Notes: generated from the letters alone by a model not told the origin. A stretch of 64,000 nt of DNA from Polaribacter atrinae (GCF_038023995.1 NZ_CP150660.1:3160501-3224500); one strand, 5' to 3'; positions 25,586 through 34,198 are shown, counted from the first letter of the stretch. Numbers and translations are program-made.

Positions 25586-25662
25586 TGGTGACCATGCTAG
25601 GATTCAAACCTAGAACCTCTTGAGCCGTAATCAAGTGCGCTATTCAGTTGCGCCACATGGCC
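25586..25662 (-). tRNA. tRNA-Arg (anticodon ACG)
   Basis: On the minus strand the acceptor stem is GGCCATG/CATGGTC (with one G-T pair), followed by a D-arm and the anticodon arm CTTGA-TTACGGC-TCAAG, whose loop carries ACG. The T-arm has GGTTTGAATCC, and discriminator A is followed by an encoded CCA. The total is 77 bases with CCA. It reads CGU codons (with inosine, also CGC and CGA). A terminator follows at once. Confidence 0.93.
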
Positions 25663-25721
25663 GTTAAGCGGGTGCGAATATAATATCATTTTTTGATAAC
25701 GGAAAGGAAATTATCATTTTT

Positions 25722-25952
25722 TTATGAATTTATTTTAATTTTAAAAGAATCAATGATTGGTTCTGCTTCTTTTAGGTCAGTTTTTAAAATAAATAGTTCT
25801 ACAGAGTTAGATGGAACACCAAAACCAGCTAATCTGCCAGATTCTACTCCGTCTGATACTACAGAGTCAATACCTGCTTCTTTTAATAAGGATTGTAGTC
25901 CATTTACTAATATAGAGTTATCAGTAAACACTTTTGTATAATCTTCTGACAT
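25722..25952 (-). CDS. DUF2007 domain protein
   Basis: The 76-residue protein reads YTKVFTDNSILVNGLQSLL, EAGIDSVVSDGVESG and SVELFILKTDLKEAEPII, the compact alpha/beta pattern of DUF2007 (putative signal-transducing protein, PF09413). There is no signal peptide or membrane segment, so it is cytoplasmic. Function is unknown. A small conserved gene lies just upstream on the same strand and may share the transcript. Confidence 0.8.
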   Translation of the reverse strand: MSEDYTKVFTDNSILVNGLQSLLKEAGIDSVVSDGVESGRLAGFGVPSNSVELFILKTDLKEAEPIIDSFKIKINS

Positions 25953-25965
25953 AATATTGTTTTTT

Positions 25966-26118
25966 TTAGGTTAATGAATTTTTAGTTATAAAAGCTCTCC
26001 ATCCAATAATAGCTAGTTGAATTTTAGACGCTTTAGAAATATCCAGTCCTTTTTTTGTAAAGGAAGGTAAAATCAATTTGTTAATCTTTGCAAGTGTTTT
26101 AAAAACTTGTTTTTTCAT
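25966..26118 (-). CDS. Small conserved hypothetical protein
   Basis: A 50-residue basic protein starting MKKQVFKTLAKINKLILP and ending IIGWRAFITKNSLT. Short proteins with this LAKINK...LPS...KKGLDISKASK...QLAIIGWR pattern occur in Flavobacteriaceae, to my recollection. An in-frame ATG at 26157 would add 13 residues, but the conserved part begins at 26118. It lies 13 bases upstream of the DUF2007 gene. No function can be assigned. Confidence 0.6.
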   Translation of the reverse strand: MKKQVFKTLAKINKLILPSFTKKGLDISKASKIQLAIIGWRAFITKNSLT

Positions 26119-26622
26119 TGGTCGTAAATTAGCTTTCAAATTTACTAAAATAAACAACTCAGCGTTTAAAGATTGAGTTGTTTAAAGATAAGCTACTTTT
26201 TTCTCTCTTCATATATAGTTCTGTTATTTTTTTGTTATAATAAAATTAGAAATATAATATCAGACAGGTCTTTGATGAATTTAGTTATAATAAGAATCAT
26301 AATAGTTTGGGTTTTAAGGTTAGTAATTTAGGTCAATTTCGAAATTGTTTTATCAATATATAACCACTCTATGCTTGTTTCCAAGAGAACTATTAATTAT
26401 TAATCAAATTGATTTTCTATTTATAACTTAAAAAGTTTATTTTGTTTTAATATGTAAGTTTATTTACTTGTTTTATGTTATTTATTGTAATGTTTATGTT
26501 TATTTATTGTCTTTATGTGTAAGTGTTTAATGGGGTATCTAGTTTCGTTTTTTTAAAACAAAGGGAAATCTGTTTTGTAAATTATAAAATTTTGGCTTTT
26601 CATTTTTTATTTATTTCTTAAA
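26119..26622. other. Intergenic region upstream of the Ca/Na antiporter gene
   Basis: About 500 bases, T-rich on the plus strand, with no coding frame that looks real and no repeat or RNA-like fold that I can see. It must hold promoters for the antiporter gene (plus) and for the small minus-strand genes, but no clear boxes stand out. Confidence 0.5.
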
Positions 26623-26658
26623 GTGATAAAAATGTATCTTCGTCAAAAATTAAAATTG

Positions 26659-27597
26659 ATGAGTGTTTTTTATGTTATTATTGGATTAATCTTATTAGTT
26701 GTTGGCGGTGAGTTTTTGGTGAGATCGTCTATTGGTTTATCTTTTAAGTTAAGTATATCTAAAATGGTAATTGGTATGACTGTGGTTTCTTTTGCTACAT
26801 CTGCCCCAGAATTATTGGTAAGTTTACAAGCTGCTTTAGATGGTTCTCCTGCCATAGCGTTAAATAATGTTATTGGTTCTAATATTGCTAATATTGGCTT
26901 GGTTTTAGGAATTACAGCTATAATTGGACCTATTGCGGTTAGTAAAGATTTTTATAAGTTGAATTGGCCTGTAATGATGTTATTTTCTTTGGTTTTATAT
27001 TATTTTTTATGGAACGATAATGTTTTAACACAAATAGAGGGAATTATTCTTTTAGTTGGTTTAGCTGTTTTCTTATTTGTGTTGATAAGAAGTGCAAGAA
27101 AAGAAGATATTTCTATTGAAGAGGTTGATGATTCCCTTGCGGAAATTGGTTATGGGAAGATCTTTATTTGGTTATTAATAGGTGGTGTTGCACTTTATTT
27201 TGGATCGGAACTTTTAGTTAATGGGGCAAAAGATATTGCACAGAATATGGGAATTAGTGAAGGTGTTATTTCTATTACAATGATTGCTATTGGAACAAGT
27301 GTGCCTGAGTTAGCTGCTTCTGTTATTGCTGCTATAAAGGGGGAGAAAGCAATCTCTTTAGGTAACTTAATTGGTTCTAATATTTTTAATATAGCCTCTG
27401 TATTAGGTTTAACAGCTATTATTAAAGAAATACCTGTTACAGAAGCACAAATTTTATCTAGAGATATCTTTTGGATGTTAGGCTTTGCAGCTGTTTTATT
27501 GTTGCTAGTATTTTTACCTAAGAAGTTCGTTTTAAATAGATTTAAAGGAGTCTTTTTATTTTTAGGATATATCTTGTTTATTTATTTGGTTCTTTAA
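26659..27597 (+). CDS. Calcium/sodium antiporter (CaCA family, YrbG-like)
   Basis: The protein (312 residues from this start) has about ten membrane helices and the two inverted alpha-repeats of the Ca2+/cation antiporter family. The first is SFATSAPELLVSLQAAL with NNVIGSNIANIGLVLG, the second AIGTSVPELAASVIAAI with GNLIGSNIFNIASVLG; the acidic residues in the repeats bind cation. It exports Ca2+ in exchange for Na+ at the inner membrane. In-frame starts at 26623 (GTG) and 26632 exist, but family members normally begin at the MSVFYVIIGL position used here. It is monocistronic with a terminator. Confidence 0.92.
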   Translation: MSVFYVIIGLILLVVGGEFLVRSSIGLSFKLSISKMVIGMTVVSFATSAPELLVSLQAALDGSPAIALNNVIGSNIANIGLVLGITAIIGPIAVSKDFYKLNWPVMMLFSLVLYYFLWNDNVLTQIEGIILLVGLAVFLFVLIRSARKEDISIEEVDDSLAEIGYGKIFIWLLIGGVALYFGSELLVNGAKDIAQNMGISEGVISITMIAIGTSVPELAASVIAAIKGEKAISLGNLIGSNIFNIASVLGLTAIIKEIPVTEAQILSRDIFWMLGFAAVLLLLVFLPKKFVLNRFKGVFLFLGYILFIYLVL

Positions 27598-27626
27598 GTA
27601 GCGGTCAAGTAATGCTTTTATATAAG

Positions 27627-27660
27627 AAAAACGCTATCATTAATTTGTTAGCGTTTTTTC
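27627..27660 (+). terminator. Terminator after the antiporter gene
   Basis: A 9-bp stem (AAAACGCTA/TAGCGTTTT) with a loop of about 15 bases and T residues, 29 bases after the stop codon. Confidence 0.82.
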
Positions 27661-27988
27661 TGCCAATATGACTTAAGTTTTCTTTTTGGAGTAATAACGA
27701 TTTTAATACGTCTTTTTTAATGCTGTTATTTTTGGGAAGTCATGTGATGAAATCAATTGGTTGTTTGTTGTAATATTAAAAAGACCTGCAGTAACTGGTT
27801 TTTAAGATGGTTTTGTTATTTCTTAAGTAAAAGGGTTTACAGTTATTGATTCATTCAAGCTATACGTAACAATCAACCACATTGTGTATCGTATTCTATT
27901 TTAATATTGTTTCTCATTTCTTAGAAGTAATTGTTTTGGGTATTTAAAAATACTGAACTCTTTGTTTTTTAAGGGGGCTGTTTTTTTT

Positions 27989-28080
27989 GCGTTAGGGATA
28001 GAGGTGGTATCCTTTTTTAATTTTAGCGATAGCAAAAATTTAAAAAGATATAACGGATAGCCCGACCTTTGGTAACGCCC
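27989..28080 (+). ncRNA. Candidate structured RNA, possibly Flavo-1-like
   Basis: The block starts GCGTTAGGGATAGAGG and ends TAACGCCC. The ends GCGTTA and TAACGC pair, and inside is a long hairpin (TATCCTTTTT... and ...AAAAAGATATA, with ATTTT/AAAAT near a GCGATAGC loop), then ACGGATAGCCCGACC. I recall this layout (GCGTTAGGGAT..., hairpin, GGATAGCCCG...ACGCCC) as a recurring intergenic element of Flavobacteria, and it may be the published Flavo-1 motif. The fold is directly visible; the identity and strand are inference. Confidence 0.5.
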
Positions 28081-28096
28081 AAAATAATTATATAAA

Positions 28097-28130
28097 AAAA
28101 AGCACCCACATTGCTGTAAGTGCTTTTTAA
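28097..28130 (-). terminator. Terminator after the GSII glutamine synthetase gene
   Basis: AAAAGCAC/GTGCTTTT form the stem with an inner ACA/TGT pairing. On the minus strand it is followed by T residues and lies 20 bases past the stop codon. Confidence 0.8.
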
Positions 28131-28149
28131 GATTTTATACTGTTAGTAA

Positions 28150-29166
28150 TTATTTTATTGGTTTAACAGTTTTAATAATTCTAGCAGCTACTTTATATGG
28201 ATCTGCGTTTGAAGATGGACGACGGTCTTCTAACCATCCTTTATATCCTTTTTCTACAACGATAATTGGAATACGAATTGATGCACCTCTATCAGAAATT
28301 CCCCAAGAGAAATCTGTAATTGCAGCAGTTTCATGCTTACCAGTTAAACGTTGGTCGTTAAACTCACCATAAATTTCAATATGTTCTTTTACTACTGGGC
28401 GGAAAGCTTCACAAATTTCAATATATTTATCTTTAGAACCACATTCTCTTAAAATAGAGTTAGAGAAGTTTGCGTGCATTCCAGAACCATTCCAATCAGT
28501 ATCTCCTAATGGTTTTGGGTGGTACTCAATGTACATTCCTTTACCTTCGGTTAAACGGTCTAATAAATATCTAGATACCCAAATTTCATCTCCTGCTTTC
28601 TTTGCTCCTTTTGCAAACAATTGGTATTCCCACTGTCCAGAAGCAACCTCTTGGTTAATTCCTTCAAAGTTTAAGCCTGCATCAATACATAAATCTGCAT
28701 GCTCTTCAACTAAATCACGACCATGAGTATATAAACCTCCTACGGAACAGTAATACTGCCCTTGTGGAGCAGGGTAACCACCTCTTGGAAATCCTAAAGG
28801 TAACCCTGTACTTGTATTCATTATAAAGTATTCTTGTTCAAACCCAAACCAGAAATCGTTATCATCATCTTCTATGGTTGCACGTGCATTAGACTCATGA
28901 GGAGTTCCATCTGCGTTCATTACTTCATTCATTACTAACCATCCATTGATACGTGTTGGATCTGGATAAATAGCTACTGGTTTTAAAATACAATCAGATG
29001 CTCCTCCAGAAGCTTGTTTTGTAGAAGAACCGTCAAAAGACCAAAGTCCTAACTCTTCAACTGTGCCTTTAAAGTCATCATGCTCTTCAACTTTGGTTTT
29101 GCTTCTCATATTCTGAGTTGGAAAATAACCATCTAACCAAATGTATTCTAATTTAATTTTTGCCAT
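28150..29166 (-). CDS. Glutamine synthetase, type II (GSII)
   Basis: The 338-residue protein has the beta-grasp N-terminal part (LEYIWLDGYFPTQNMRSKTKV, then ELGLWSFDGSSTKQA) and the catalytic domain with FGFEQEYFI, GLYTHGRDLVEEH, GINQEVASGQWEYQ and GKHETAA (metal- and glutamate-binding residues). Its length is that of the short eukaryotic-type GSII, not GSI (about 470) or GSIII. It condenses glutamate and ammonia to glutamine. It is divergent from GSIII. Many Bacteroidota carry both types. Confidence 0.94.
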   Translation of the reverse strand: MAKIKLEYIWLDGYFPTQNMRSKTKVEEHDDFKGTVEELGLWSFDGSSTKQASGGASDCILKPVAIYPDPTRINGWLVMNEVMNADGTPHESNARATIEDDDNDFWFGFEQEYFIMNTSTGLPLGFPRGGYPAPQGQYYCSVGGLYTHGRDLVEEHADLCIDAGLNFEGINQEVASGQWEYQLFAKGAKKAGDEIWVSRYLLDRLTEGKGMYIEYHPKPLGDTDWNGSGMHANFSNSILRECGSKDKYIEICEAFRPVVKEHIEIYGEFNDQRLTGKHETAAITDFSWGISDRGASIRIPIIVVEKGYKGWLEDRRPSSNADPYKVAARIIKTVKPIK

Positions 29167-29333
29167 AATATATAATGTTTATGTAATGTTCGTCCTACAA
29201 AAGTCAAATATTTTCATTAGATATCAAAAAAAATAGGGGTAAAATATTTAAAATAGCTAAAAAATAATTTTATCCCTAAATTTGAAAGGGTATATTTGTA
29301 TAAAGTTAAAAATAAGTAGAAAATATTACTAAT

Positions 29334-31517
29334 ATGTCAAGGATTAGATTTAACGCATTGCAAGAAACACTACGTAGAAAACCTATAAAAGTGATTCAAA
29401 ATGAAAAAAGATCAACACTTTTTGGTCAGAATGTATTTAATAAATATGCTATGCAACAGTATCTTACACGTGCAGCGTACGAAAGTGTAATGAATGCAAT
29501 TGATCATGGTACTAAAATAGATAGAAAAATTGCAGACCAAGTTGCGGTAAGTATGAAAGATTGGGCAATGTCTAAAGGTGCTACGCATTATACACATTGG
29601 TTTCAGCCGCTTACAGGAGCTACAGCAGAAAAACATGATGCTTTTTTTGAGTCTATAAATGGAAGTTTGGCTATGGAGAAATTTGATGGAGAACAATTGG
29701 TTCAGCAAGAGCCAGATGCCTCAAGTTTTCCGAATGGAGGGATTAGAAATATGTTTGAAGCTCGTGGGTACACAGCTTGGGACCCAACTTCTCCTGCTTT
29801 TATTTATGAAACAACATTATGTATTCCAACAATTTTTGTTGCTTATACAGGAGAGGCTTTAGATAATAAGACTCCTTTATTAAGGGCGTTACAAGCTATA
29901 GATACACATGCTACTGCTGTTTGTAAATATTTTGATAAAAATGCAAATAAAGTAAGTGCTACCCTTGGTTGGGAACAGGAGTTCTTTTTAATTGATGAAG
30001 CTTTGGTGCTTGCTAGACAAGATATACAGTTTACAGGAAGAACATTATTAGGCCATTCGCCTGCTAAAGGTCAGCAACTTGATGATCATTATTTTGGAAC
30101 TATTCCTGCAAGGGCTATGAGTTTTATGCAAGATTTAGAGCAAGAATGTATGTTGTTAGGTATTCCTGTTAAGACAAGACATAATGAAGTTGCTCCAAAT
30201 CAGTTTGAGGTAGCACCAATTTTTGAGGAAGCTAACTTAGCAGTTGATCATAATTCATTACTAATGGATGTGATGCAAAAAATATCTAGAAGGCATAAAT
30301 TTAAGGTGTTGTTTCATGAAAAACCATTTGCAGGTATTAATGGGTCTGGAAAGCACAATAACTGGTCTTTGTCTACAGGTAACGGAACTAATTTGTTAAG
30401 TCCGGGTAAAACACCAATGAAGAACTTGCAGTTTCTTACCTTTTTTATCAATACAATTAAAGCAGTGTATCATTATGAAGAATTGCTAAGAGCTTCAATA
30501 GCGTCTGCAAGTAATGAATATAGATTAGGAGCCAATGAAGCCCCACCAGCAATTATATCGGTATTTATTGGTAGGCAATTATCTGCAGTTTTAGATGAAT
30601 TAGAAAATGTAACTAAAGGAAAGCTTTCACCGCAAGAAAAAACAGATTTAAAGCTGAATATTATCGGTAAAATTCCTGAGATATTATTAGATAATACAGA
30701 TAGAAATAGAACTTCTCCTTTTGCTTTTACAGGAAATAAATTTGAATTTAGAGCTGTTGGTTCTTTAGCAAATTGTGCGATACCTATGACAGTTTTAAAT
30801 ACTATTGTTGCCAAACAATTAAAAGAATTTAAGATTGAGGTGGATGCTTTAATAGAAGAAAAGGATCTTAAAAAGGATGAAGCTGTTTTTAATATTTTAA
30901 GAGAGTATATAAAAGATTCTAAAGCAATACGTTTTGATGGTGATAGTTATGGAGAAGCCTGGGAAAAAGAAGCTAAAAAAAGAGGTTTAACAAATTATAA
31001 AACTACTCCGGAAGCCTTAAAAGCAAAAGTTTCTGAGAAAACCATCTCTTTATTTGAAGAAATGGAGGTAATGAGCAAAGTAGAATTAGAAGCTCGTTAT
31101 GAAATTGATTTAGAATCGTACGCTAAAAAGGTACAAATAGAGGGACGTGTTTTGGCTGATATTGCAAGAAATCAAGTAGTGCCTACAGCTATAATTTATC
31201 AGAATACTTTATTAGAAAACACCAAGAACTTGAAAGAGATTTTTGGAGATGAATATAAAATTATAGCCAAAGAACAATTAGAATTAATTATGTTAATTTC
31301 TAACCATATTACTAAAATTAATGCTTTGGTAATAAAAATGGAAGCTGAAAAAGTGAAAGTAAATAAGTATTCTGGATTTAAATTAGCAGCGCATTATAGT
31401 AATAAAATAAAACCTTTTTTTACAGATATAAGGTATCATTGTGACCAATTAGAAACTTTGGTTGATGATAATTTATGGCCACTTACTAAATATAGAGAGT
31501 TGTTATTTACTAAATAA
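29334..31517 (+). CDS. glnN: Glutamine synthetase, type III
   Basis: The 727-residue protein has the GSIII-specific N-terminus (RFNALQETLRRKPIKV, then FGQNVFNKYAMQQYL) and the catalytic core with HYTHWFQPLTG, TLGWEQEFFLID, RHNEVAPNQFEVAPIFEEAN, HEKPFAGINGSGKHNNWSL and NRTSPFAFTGNKFEFRA. It is almost exactly the usual family length. GSIII is the main ammonia-assimilating glutamine synthetase in many Bacteroidota and forms dodecamers. A TATATTTG box at 29291 lies about 36 bases before the start and is a likely promoter element, though no TTTG lies at the expected distance. Confidence 0.97.
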   Translation: MSRIRFNALQETLRRKPIKVIQNEKRSTLFGQNVFNKYAMQQYLTRAAYESVMNAIDHGTKIDRKIADQVAVSMKDWAMSKGATHYTHWFQPLTGATAEKHDAFFESINGSLAMEKFDGEQLVQQEPDASSFPNGGIRNMFEARGYTAWDPTSPAFIYETTLCIPTIFVAYTGEALDNKTPLLRALQAIDTHATAVCKYFDKNANKVSATLGWEQEFFLIDEALVLARQDIQFTGRTLLGHSPAKGQQLDDHYFGTIPARAMSFMQDLEQECMLLGIPVKTRHNEVAPNQFEVAPIFEEANLAVDHNSLLMDVMQKISRRHKFKVLFHEKPFAGINGSGKHNNWSLSTGNGTNLLSPGKTPMKNLQFLTFFINTIKAVYHYEELLRASIASASNEYRLGANEAPPAIISVFIGRQLSAVLDELENVTKGKLSPQEKTDLKLNIIGKIPEILLDNTDRNRTSPFAFTGNKFEFRAVGSLANCAIPMTVLNTIVAKQLKEFKIEVDALIEEKDLKKDEAVFNILREYIKDSKAIRFDGDSYGEAWEKEAKKRGLTNYKTTPEALKAKVSEKTISLFEEMEVMSKVELEARYEIDLESYAKKVQIEGRVLADIARNQVVPTAIIYQNTLLENTKNLKEIFGDEYKIIAKEQLELIMLISNHITKINALVIKMEAEKVKVNKYSGFKLAAHYSNKIKPFFTDIRYHCDQLETLVDDNLWPLTKYRELLFTK

Positions 31518-31544
31518 ACAGGTGTTAAATTGTTTATCTGTTAA

Positions 31545-31593
31545 AAAGTAAGGGTTAAAGATGATAATTATTCATTTTTAACCCTTACTTTTA
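31545..31593 (+). terminator. Terminator after glnN
   Basis: A 15-bp perfect stem (AAAGTAAGGGTTAAA and its complement) with a 17-nt loop and T residues following. Confidence 0.9.
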
Positions 31594-31700
31594 TAGGTGT
31601 TTTCCCTTGTTTTTGTTTCGTGTTTCTTGTTTTTTTAGATTTTATGGTGCTGATTGTTAGTTGTTTGTGTTTTTATTTTGTTTAGGGTTTTTATTTTATT

Positions 31701-31731
31701 TTTGGAATTAGATAAATAATTCTTATATTTG
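31701..31731 (+). promoter_or_regulatory. Promoter of the curli operon (Bacteroidota consensus)
   Basis: TTTG at 31701-31704, exactly 19 bases, then TATATTTG at 31724-31731, an exact match to the TTTG-N19-TAnnTTTG consensus of Bacteroidota. Transcription should begin near 31738, leaving a leader of about 210 bases before the first curlin gene. Confidence 0.8.
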
Positions 31732-31737
31732 ACTTGT

Positions 31738-31948
31738 TTAAACAAAGAATCGATCAAACTATATAGTTTACAACAACTCTTAATTTATGGAGTTGACTGA
31801 AAATGAAAAGTTATACTTAATAACTTAACATTTTATCCCTAATAATTTTAATTACCCCTAAAAATTTATTGTAGTATATCATATTCAATTTATCTCGAAT
31901 AGATTTTGATATGCTTAATTTTTAACTAACGTATTTAAATTATTTATC
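31738..31948 (+). promoter_or_regulatory. Long 5' leader of the curli operon
   Basis: About 210 bases lie between the predicted start of transcription and the curlin gene. It contains a 13-codon reading frame at 31787-31828 (starts ATGGAG, ends with TAA) that could be a leader peptide, though chance is likely in such AT-rich sequence. No strong hairpin is evident. The length suggests post-transcriptional control. Confidence 0.45.
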
Positions 31949-32905
31949 ATGAAAAAATTAGTAATTATGGCTATGTGTTTAGCTACAGGAGCGCTTTTCG
32001 CGCAAACTCCACAAGCAAATTGTGACGATTGTTCTTTTTCTCAAATCAATTCTGGACCACGAGGAGCAGTGGATAATACGAGTGATATCACTCAGAAAGG
32101 TATTCTAAATACCGCGAATGCCTATCAAATAGGAAATGGAAATTACTCTATAATAGATCAGGATGGTAAGAATATGGGTGTTGGTAATGGAGGAGATAGT
32201 AATAATTCTAGAGTCTATCAAGAAGGTGTTAGAAACCATTCAGATGTTAAGCAAGATGGAGACCGTAATATAGGTGTGGTTGAGCAAAGAGGATATGAAA
32301 ACTTTGCTAAACAAGACGTAGGTGTTGGGTACTCGGAAGATAATGTTACAAGTGCTTTTCAAACAGGGACTTTAAACACTTCGTTTCAAAAACAACGTTA
32401 TGACAATAACACAGCAACTGTAACGCAGGTAGGTACTGGTTTACTTGGTTTAGGTGCAAATTATGCAGAACAAGACCAAAGCAGTATGGCTAACGGTGTA
32501 GCTGGAAGTGTTGCAGAAATAGACCAAACAGGTACATTTAACGAAGCAAAACAAGTGCAAAGGGGAAGTAATAATGACGCGTATTCTCTTCAAAATGGTA
32601 TAGGTAATACTTCTGCTGAAGACCAAACATCTGTTGCAGGAAGTACTTATTCTAATACTTCTACAGTTGATCAAACTTTTGTTGGAACTCCATGGTTAGG
32701 TAGTAACTTAGCTTGTGTTACACAAGCATCTGTTGCGGGAAGTAATACAAGTGCAATTACACAGACTAATGTTGCAGGTATAAATGCTTGGACTCCTGGA
32801 AACTCAGCAATTGTTAATCAAACAGCTAACTTATCTAGCAATATGAGTACAATTATGCAAAGTGGAGGTGCTAATCAAGCTTGTGTTGAGCAAATTGGTA
32901 ACTAA
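31949..32905 (+). CDS. csgA: Curlin-repeat protein, probable major curli subunit (CsgA-like)
   Basis: The 318-residue protein has a signal peptide ending FAQ and then many imperfect repeats built on N...QxG...N, such as AYQIGNGN, VYQEGVRN, VKQDGDRN, VEQRGYEN and QTGTLN. This is the Gln/Gly/Asn spacing of curlin repeats that stack into beta-helical amyloid. It is about twice the length of E. coli CsgA. As first and longest subunit of the operon it is the likely major fibre subunit. A strong hairpin separates it from the next gene. Confidence 0.88.
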   Translation: MKKLVIMAMCLATGALFAQTPQANCDDCSFSQINSGPRGAVDNTSDITQKGILNTANAYQIGNGNYSIIDQDGKNMGVGNGGDSNNSRVYQEGVRNHSDVKQDGDRNIGVVEQRGYENFAKQDVGVGYSEDNVTSAFQTGTLNTSFQKQRYDNNTATVTQVGTGLLGLGANYAEQDQSSMANGVAGSVAEIDQTGTFNEAKQVQRGSNNDAYSLQNGIGNTSAEDQTSVAGSTYSNTSTVDQTFVGTPWLGSNLACVTQASVAGSNTSAITQTNVAGINAWTPGNSAIVNQTANLSSNMSTIMQSGGANQACVEQIGN

Positions 32906-32930
32906 AAACATTAAAATATTAACTTAATTT

Positions 32931-32962
32931 ATAAGTAAGGAGGGGGTTTCCTCCTTACTTAT
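32931..32962 (+). terminator. Strong intercistronic hairpin between the two curlin genes
   Basis: A perfect 13-bp stem (ATAAGTAAGGAGG/CCTCCTTACTTAT) with a 6-nt loop, 25 bases past the first curlin stop. It is followed by TATTCTTC, not a clean T run, so it probably acts as a partial terminator or mRNA stabiliser that raises the first subunit above the rest. Confidence 0.6.
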
Positions 32963-32981
32963 TCTTCTAACACCTTCTATC

Positions 32982-33464
32982 ATGAAAAAAAATAAAAACA
33001 TATGGTGTTTTCTTCTATTTTTATTGTGTAGTTTATATATTACTGAGGTTTCTGCACAACAAGAAAAGTTGCCTACGTATTTTTCTAATAATTTCTCTCA
33101 GTTAAGTCCATTTAATGCTTCTTTTCTTATGGGTAATGATAATTTGTTGATAAATGGAAATAATCAAAATACCTTATTTCAACAACAATCCAGGAACATA
33201 AATAGTGTGGTGCTTAATCAGGTTGGATTTGATAATACTGCAGATATAAAGAGTTCAAATCAAACATCTCAGAATGTAAATCAAATAGGAAATGAGAATT
33301 ATTATAGTTTTATTAATTACTATAATAGTAGTCCTATTAACTTTGGTGTTCATCAACAAGGAAACTCTAATTCGTTACAGATTTACGGTACAAATTCAAT
33401 GATAAACGGAGCTGCTATAATTCAAAACAGCAATAATCAGGCACTTATTATTAAAAATTACTAA
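32982..33464 (+). CDS. csgB: Curlin-repeat protein, probable minor subunit/nucleator (CsgB-like)
   Basis: The 160-residue protein has a signal peptide ending EVSAQQ and fewer, weaker curlin repeats (LNQVGFDN, VNQIGNEN, VHQQGNSN). Short curlin proteins beside the main one usually anchor or nucleate fibres. It sits between the main subunit and the chaperone genes, and its stop codon abuts the next start. CsgB versus a second CsgA cannot be settled from sequence, so the symbol is tentative. Confidence 0.78.
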   Translation: MKKNKNIWCFLLFLLCSLYITEVSAQQEKLPTYFSNNFSQLSPFNASFLMGNDNLLINGNNQNTLFQQQSRNINSVVLNQVGFDNTADIKSSNQTSQNVNQIGNENYYSFINYYNSSPINFGVHQQGNSNSLQIYGTNSMINGAAIIQNSNNQALIIKNY

Positions 33465-34187
33465 ATGCATTTTTCTAAAATTGTTTTTTTTATTATATGT
33501 TTAAAAAGTAGCGTTGGTTTTAGTCAATCTGAAAATGATGTTTACGGAAAAATTAATGCTGATAAAAAAGATAATTTTATTACTCTAAAAGCAGAAGTAA
33601 ATAATGATGGTTTGTTGCACATAGATAAGTTGTTTTATAACTTAATAGCACTAAAAAAAGGAAAGGGAGGGAATTACTCTAATAATAGACAGTCTGGAGA
33701 ATTTTCTATTAAGCCCAATGAAAATATGGAAGTTTCCACTATAAGGGTTAACTTAAATGGAGGCGAAGAATTAAAAGTTTATTTATTTATTAAATATAAC
33801 GAAAAATTAATATCTAAAGATTCACTTTGGATAATGCCTAAAAATAAACAGCAAAAAGTTGCTAATCAAACAACTGAAAAAGATTTTTTTCTTAAAGGGA
33901 TAGTGGTAGATGAAGCGATCACTAAAATAGGTAAAGATTATCATGATCTTTTTTATCAATCTTATTTGTTATCTGGTATAAAATATCCTTTTGTTATAAA
34001 AATAAAAGAAAAACCAGGTATGGGAAGAACGAGTATTATTCTCGTTGAGGTAGAGGAAGTTAAAATACATGAGTTTTTTTCTAGACCAGATGAAGAATTT
34101 CTAAAATCGAATGTAGGAGTGGCGTTAGAACGACTGTATTTTTATGCTAAACAAAGAGGAGAGTTAAGAAATAAAAGTAAAATGTAA
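33465..34187 (+). CDS. csgE: CsgH-like and CsgE-like fused curli assembly protein
   Basis: The 240-residue protein has a signal peptide (1-20), then a region (about 35-125) that looks like CsgH: ITLKAEVNNDG, then KGKGGNYSNNRQSGEFSI, close to the CsgH SG-rich segment, and a beta-rich tail. Residues 140-232 match CsgE: GIVVDEAITKIGKDYHDLF, then PFVIKIKEKPGMGRTSIILV and VALERLYFYAKQ. In Enterobacteria CsgE caps the CsgG pore and is about 130 residues. Here both activities appear in one chain. The CsgE half is strong; the CsgH half is a similarity seen by eye. Confidence 0.82.
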   Translation: MHFSKIVFFIICLKSSVGFSQSENDVYGKINADKKDNFITLKAEVNNDGLLHIDKLFYNLIALKKGKGGNYSNNRQSGEFSIKPNENMEVSTIRVNLNGGEELKVYLFIKYNEKLISKDSLWIMPKNKQQKVANQTTEKDFFLKGIVVDEAITKIGKDYHDLFYQSYLLSGIKYPFVIKIKEKPGMGRTSIILVEVEEVKIHEFFSRPDEEFLKSNVGVALERLYFYAKQRGELRNKSKM

Positions 34188-34198
34188 ATAAAATTGTT

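Noticed and set aside
25693..25941. Plus-strand frame opposite the DUF2007 gene
   Set aside because: It is antisense to a recognised small family protein and has no features of its own.
31949..33464. Repeated sequence that might be a CRISPR-like or satellite array
   Set aside because: The repeats are degenerate at the DNA level and code for curlin repeats; spacing follows the protein, not a fixed DNA unit.
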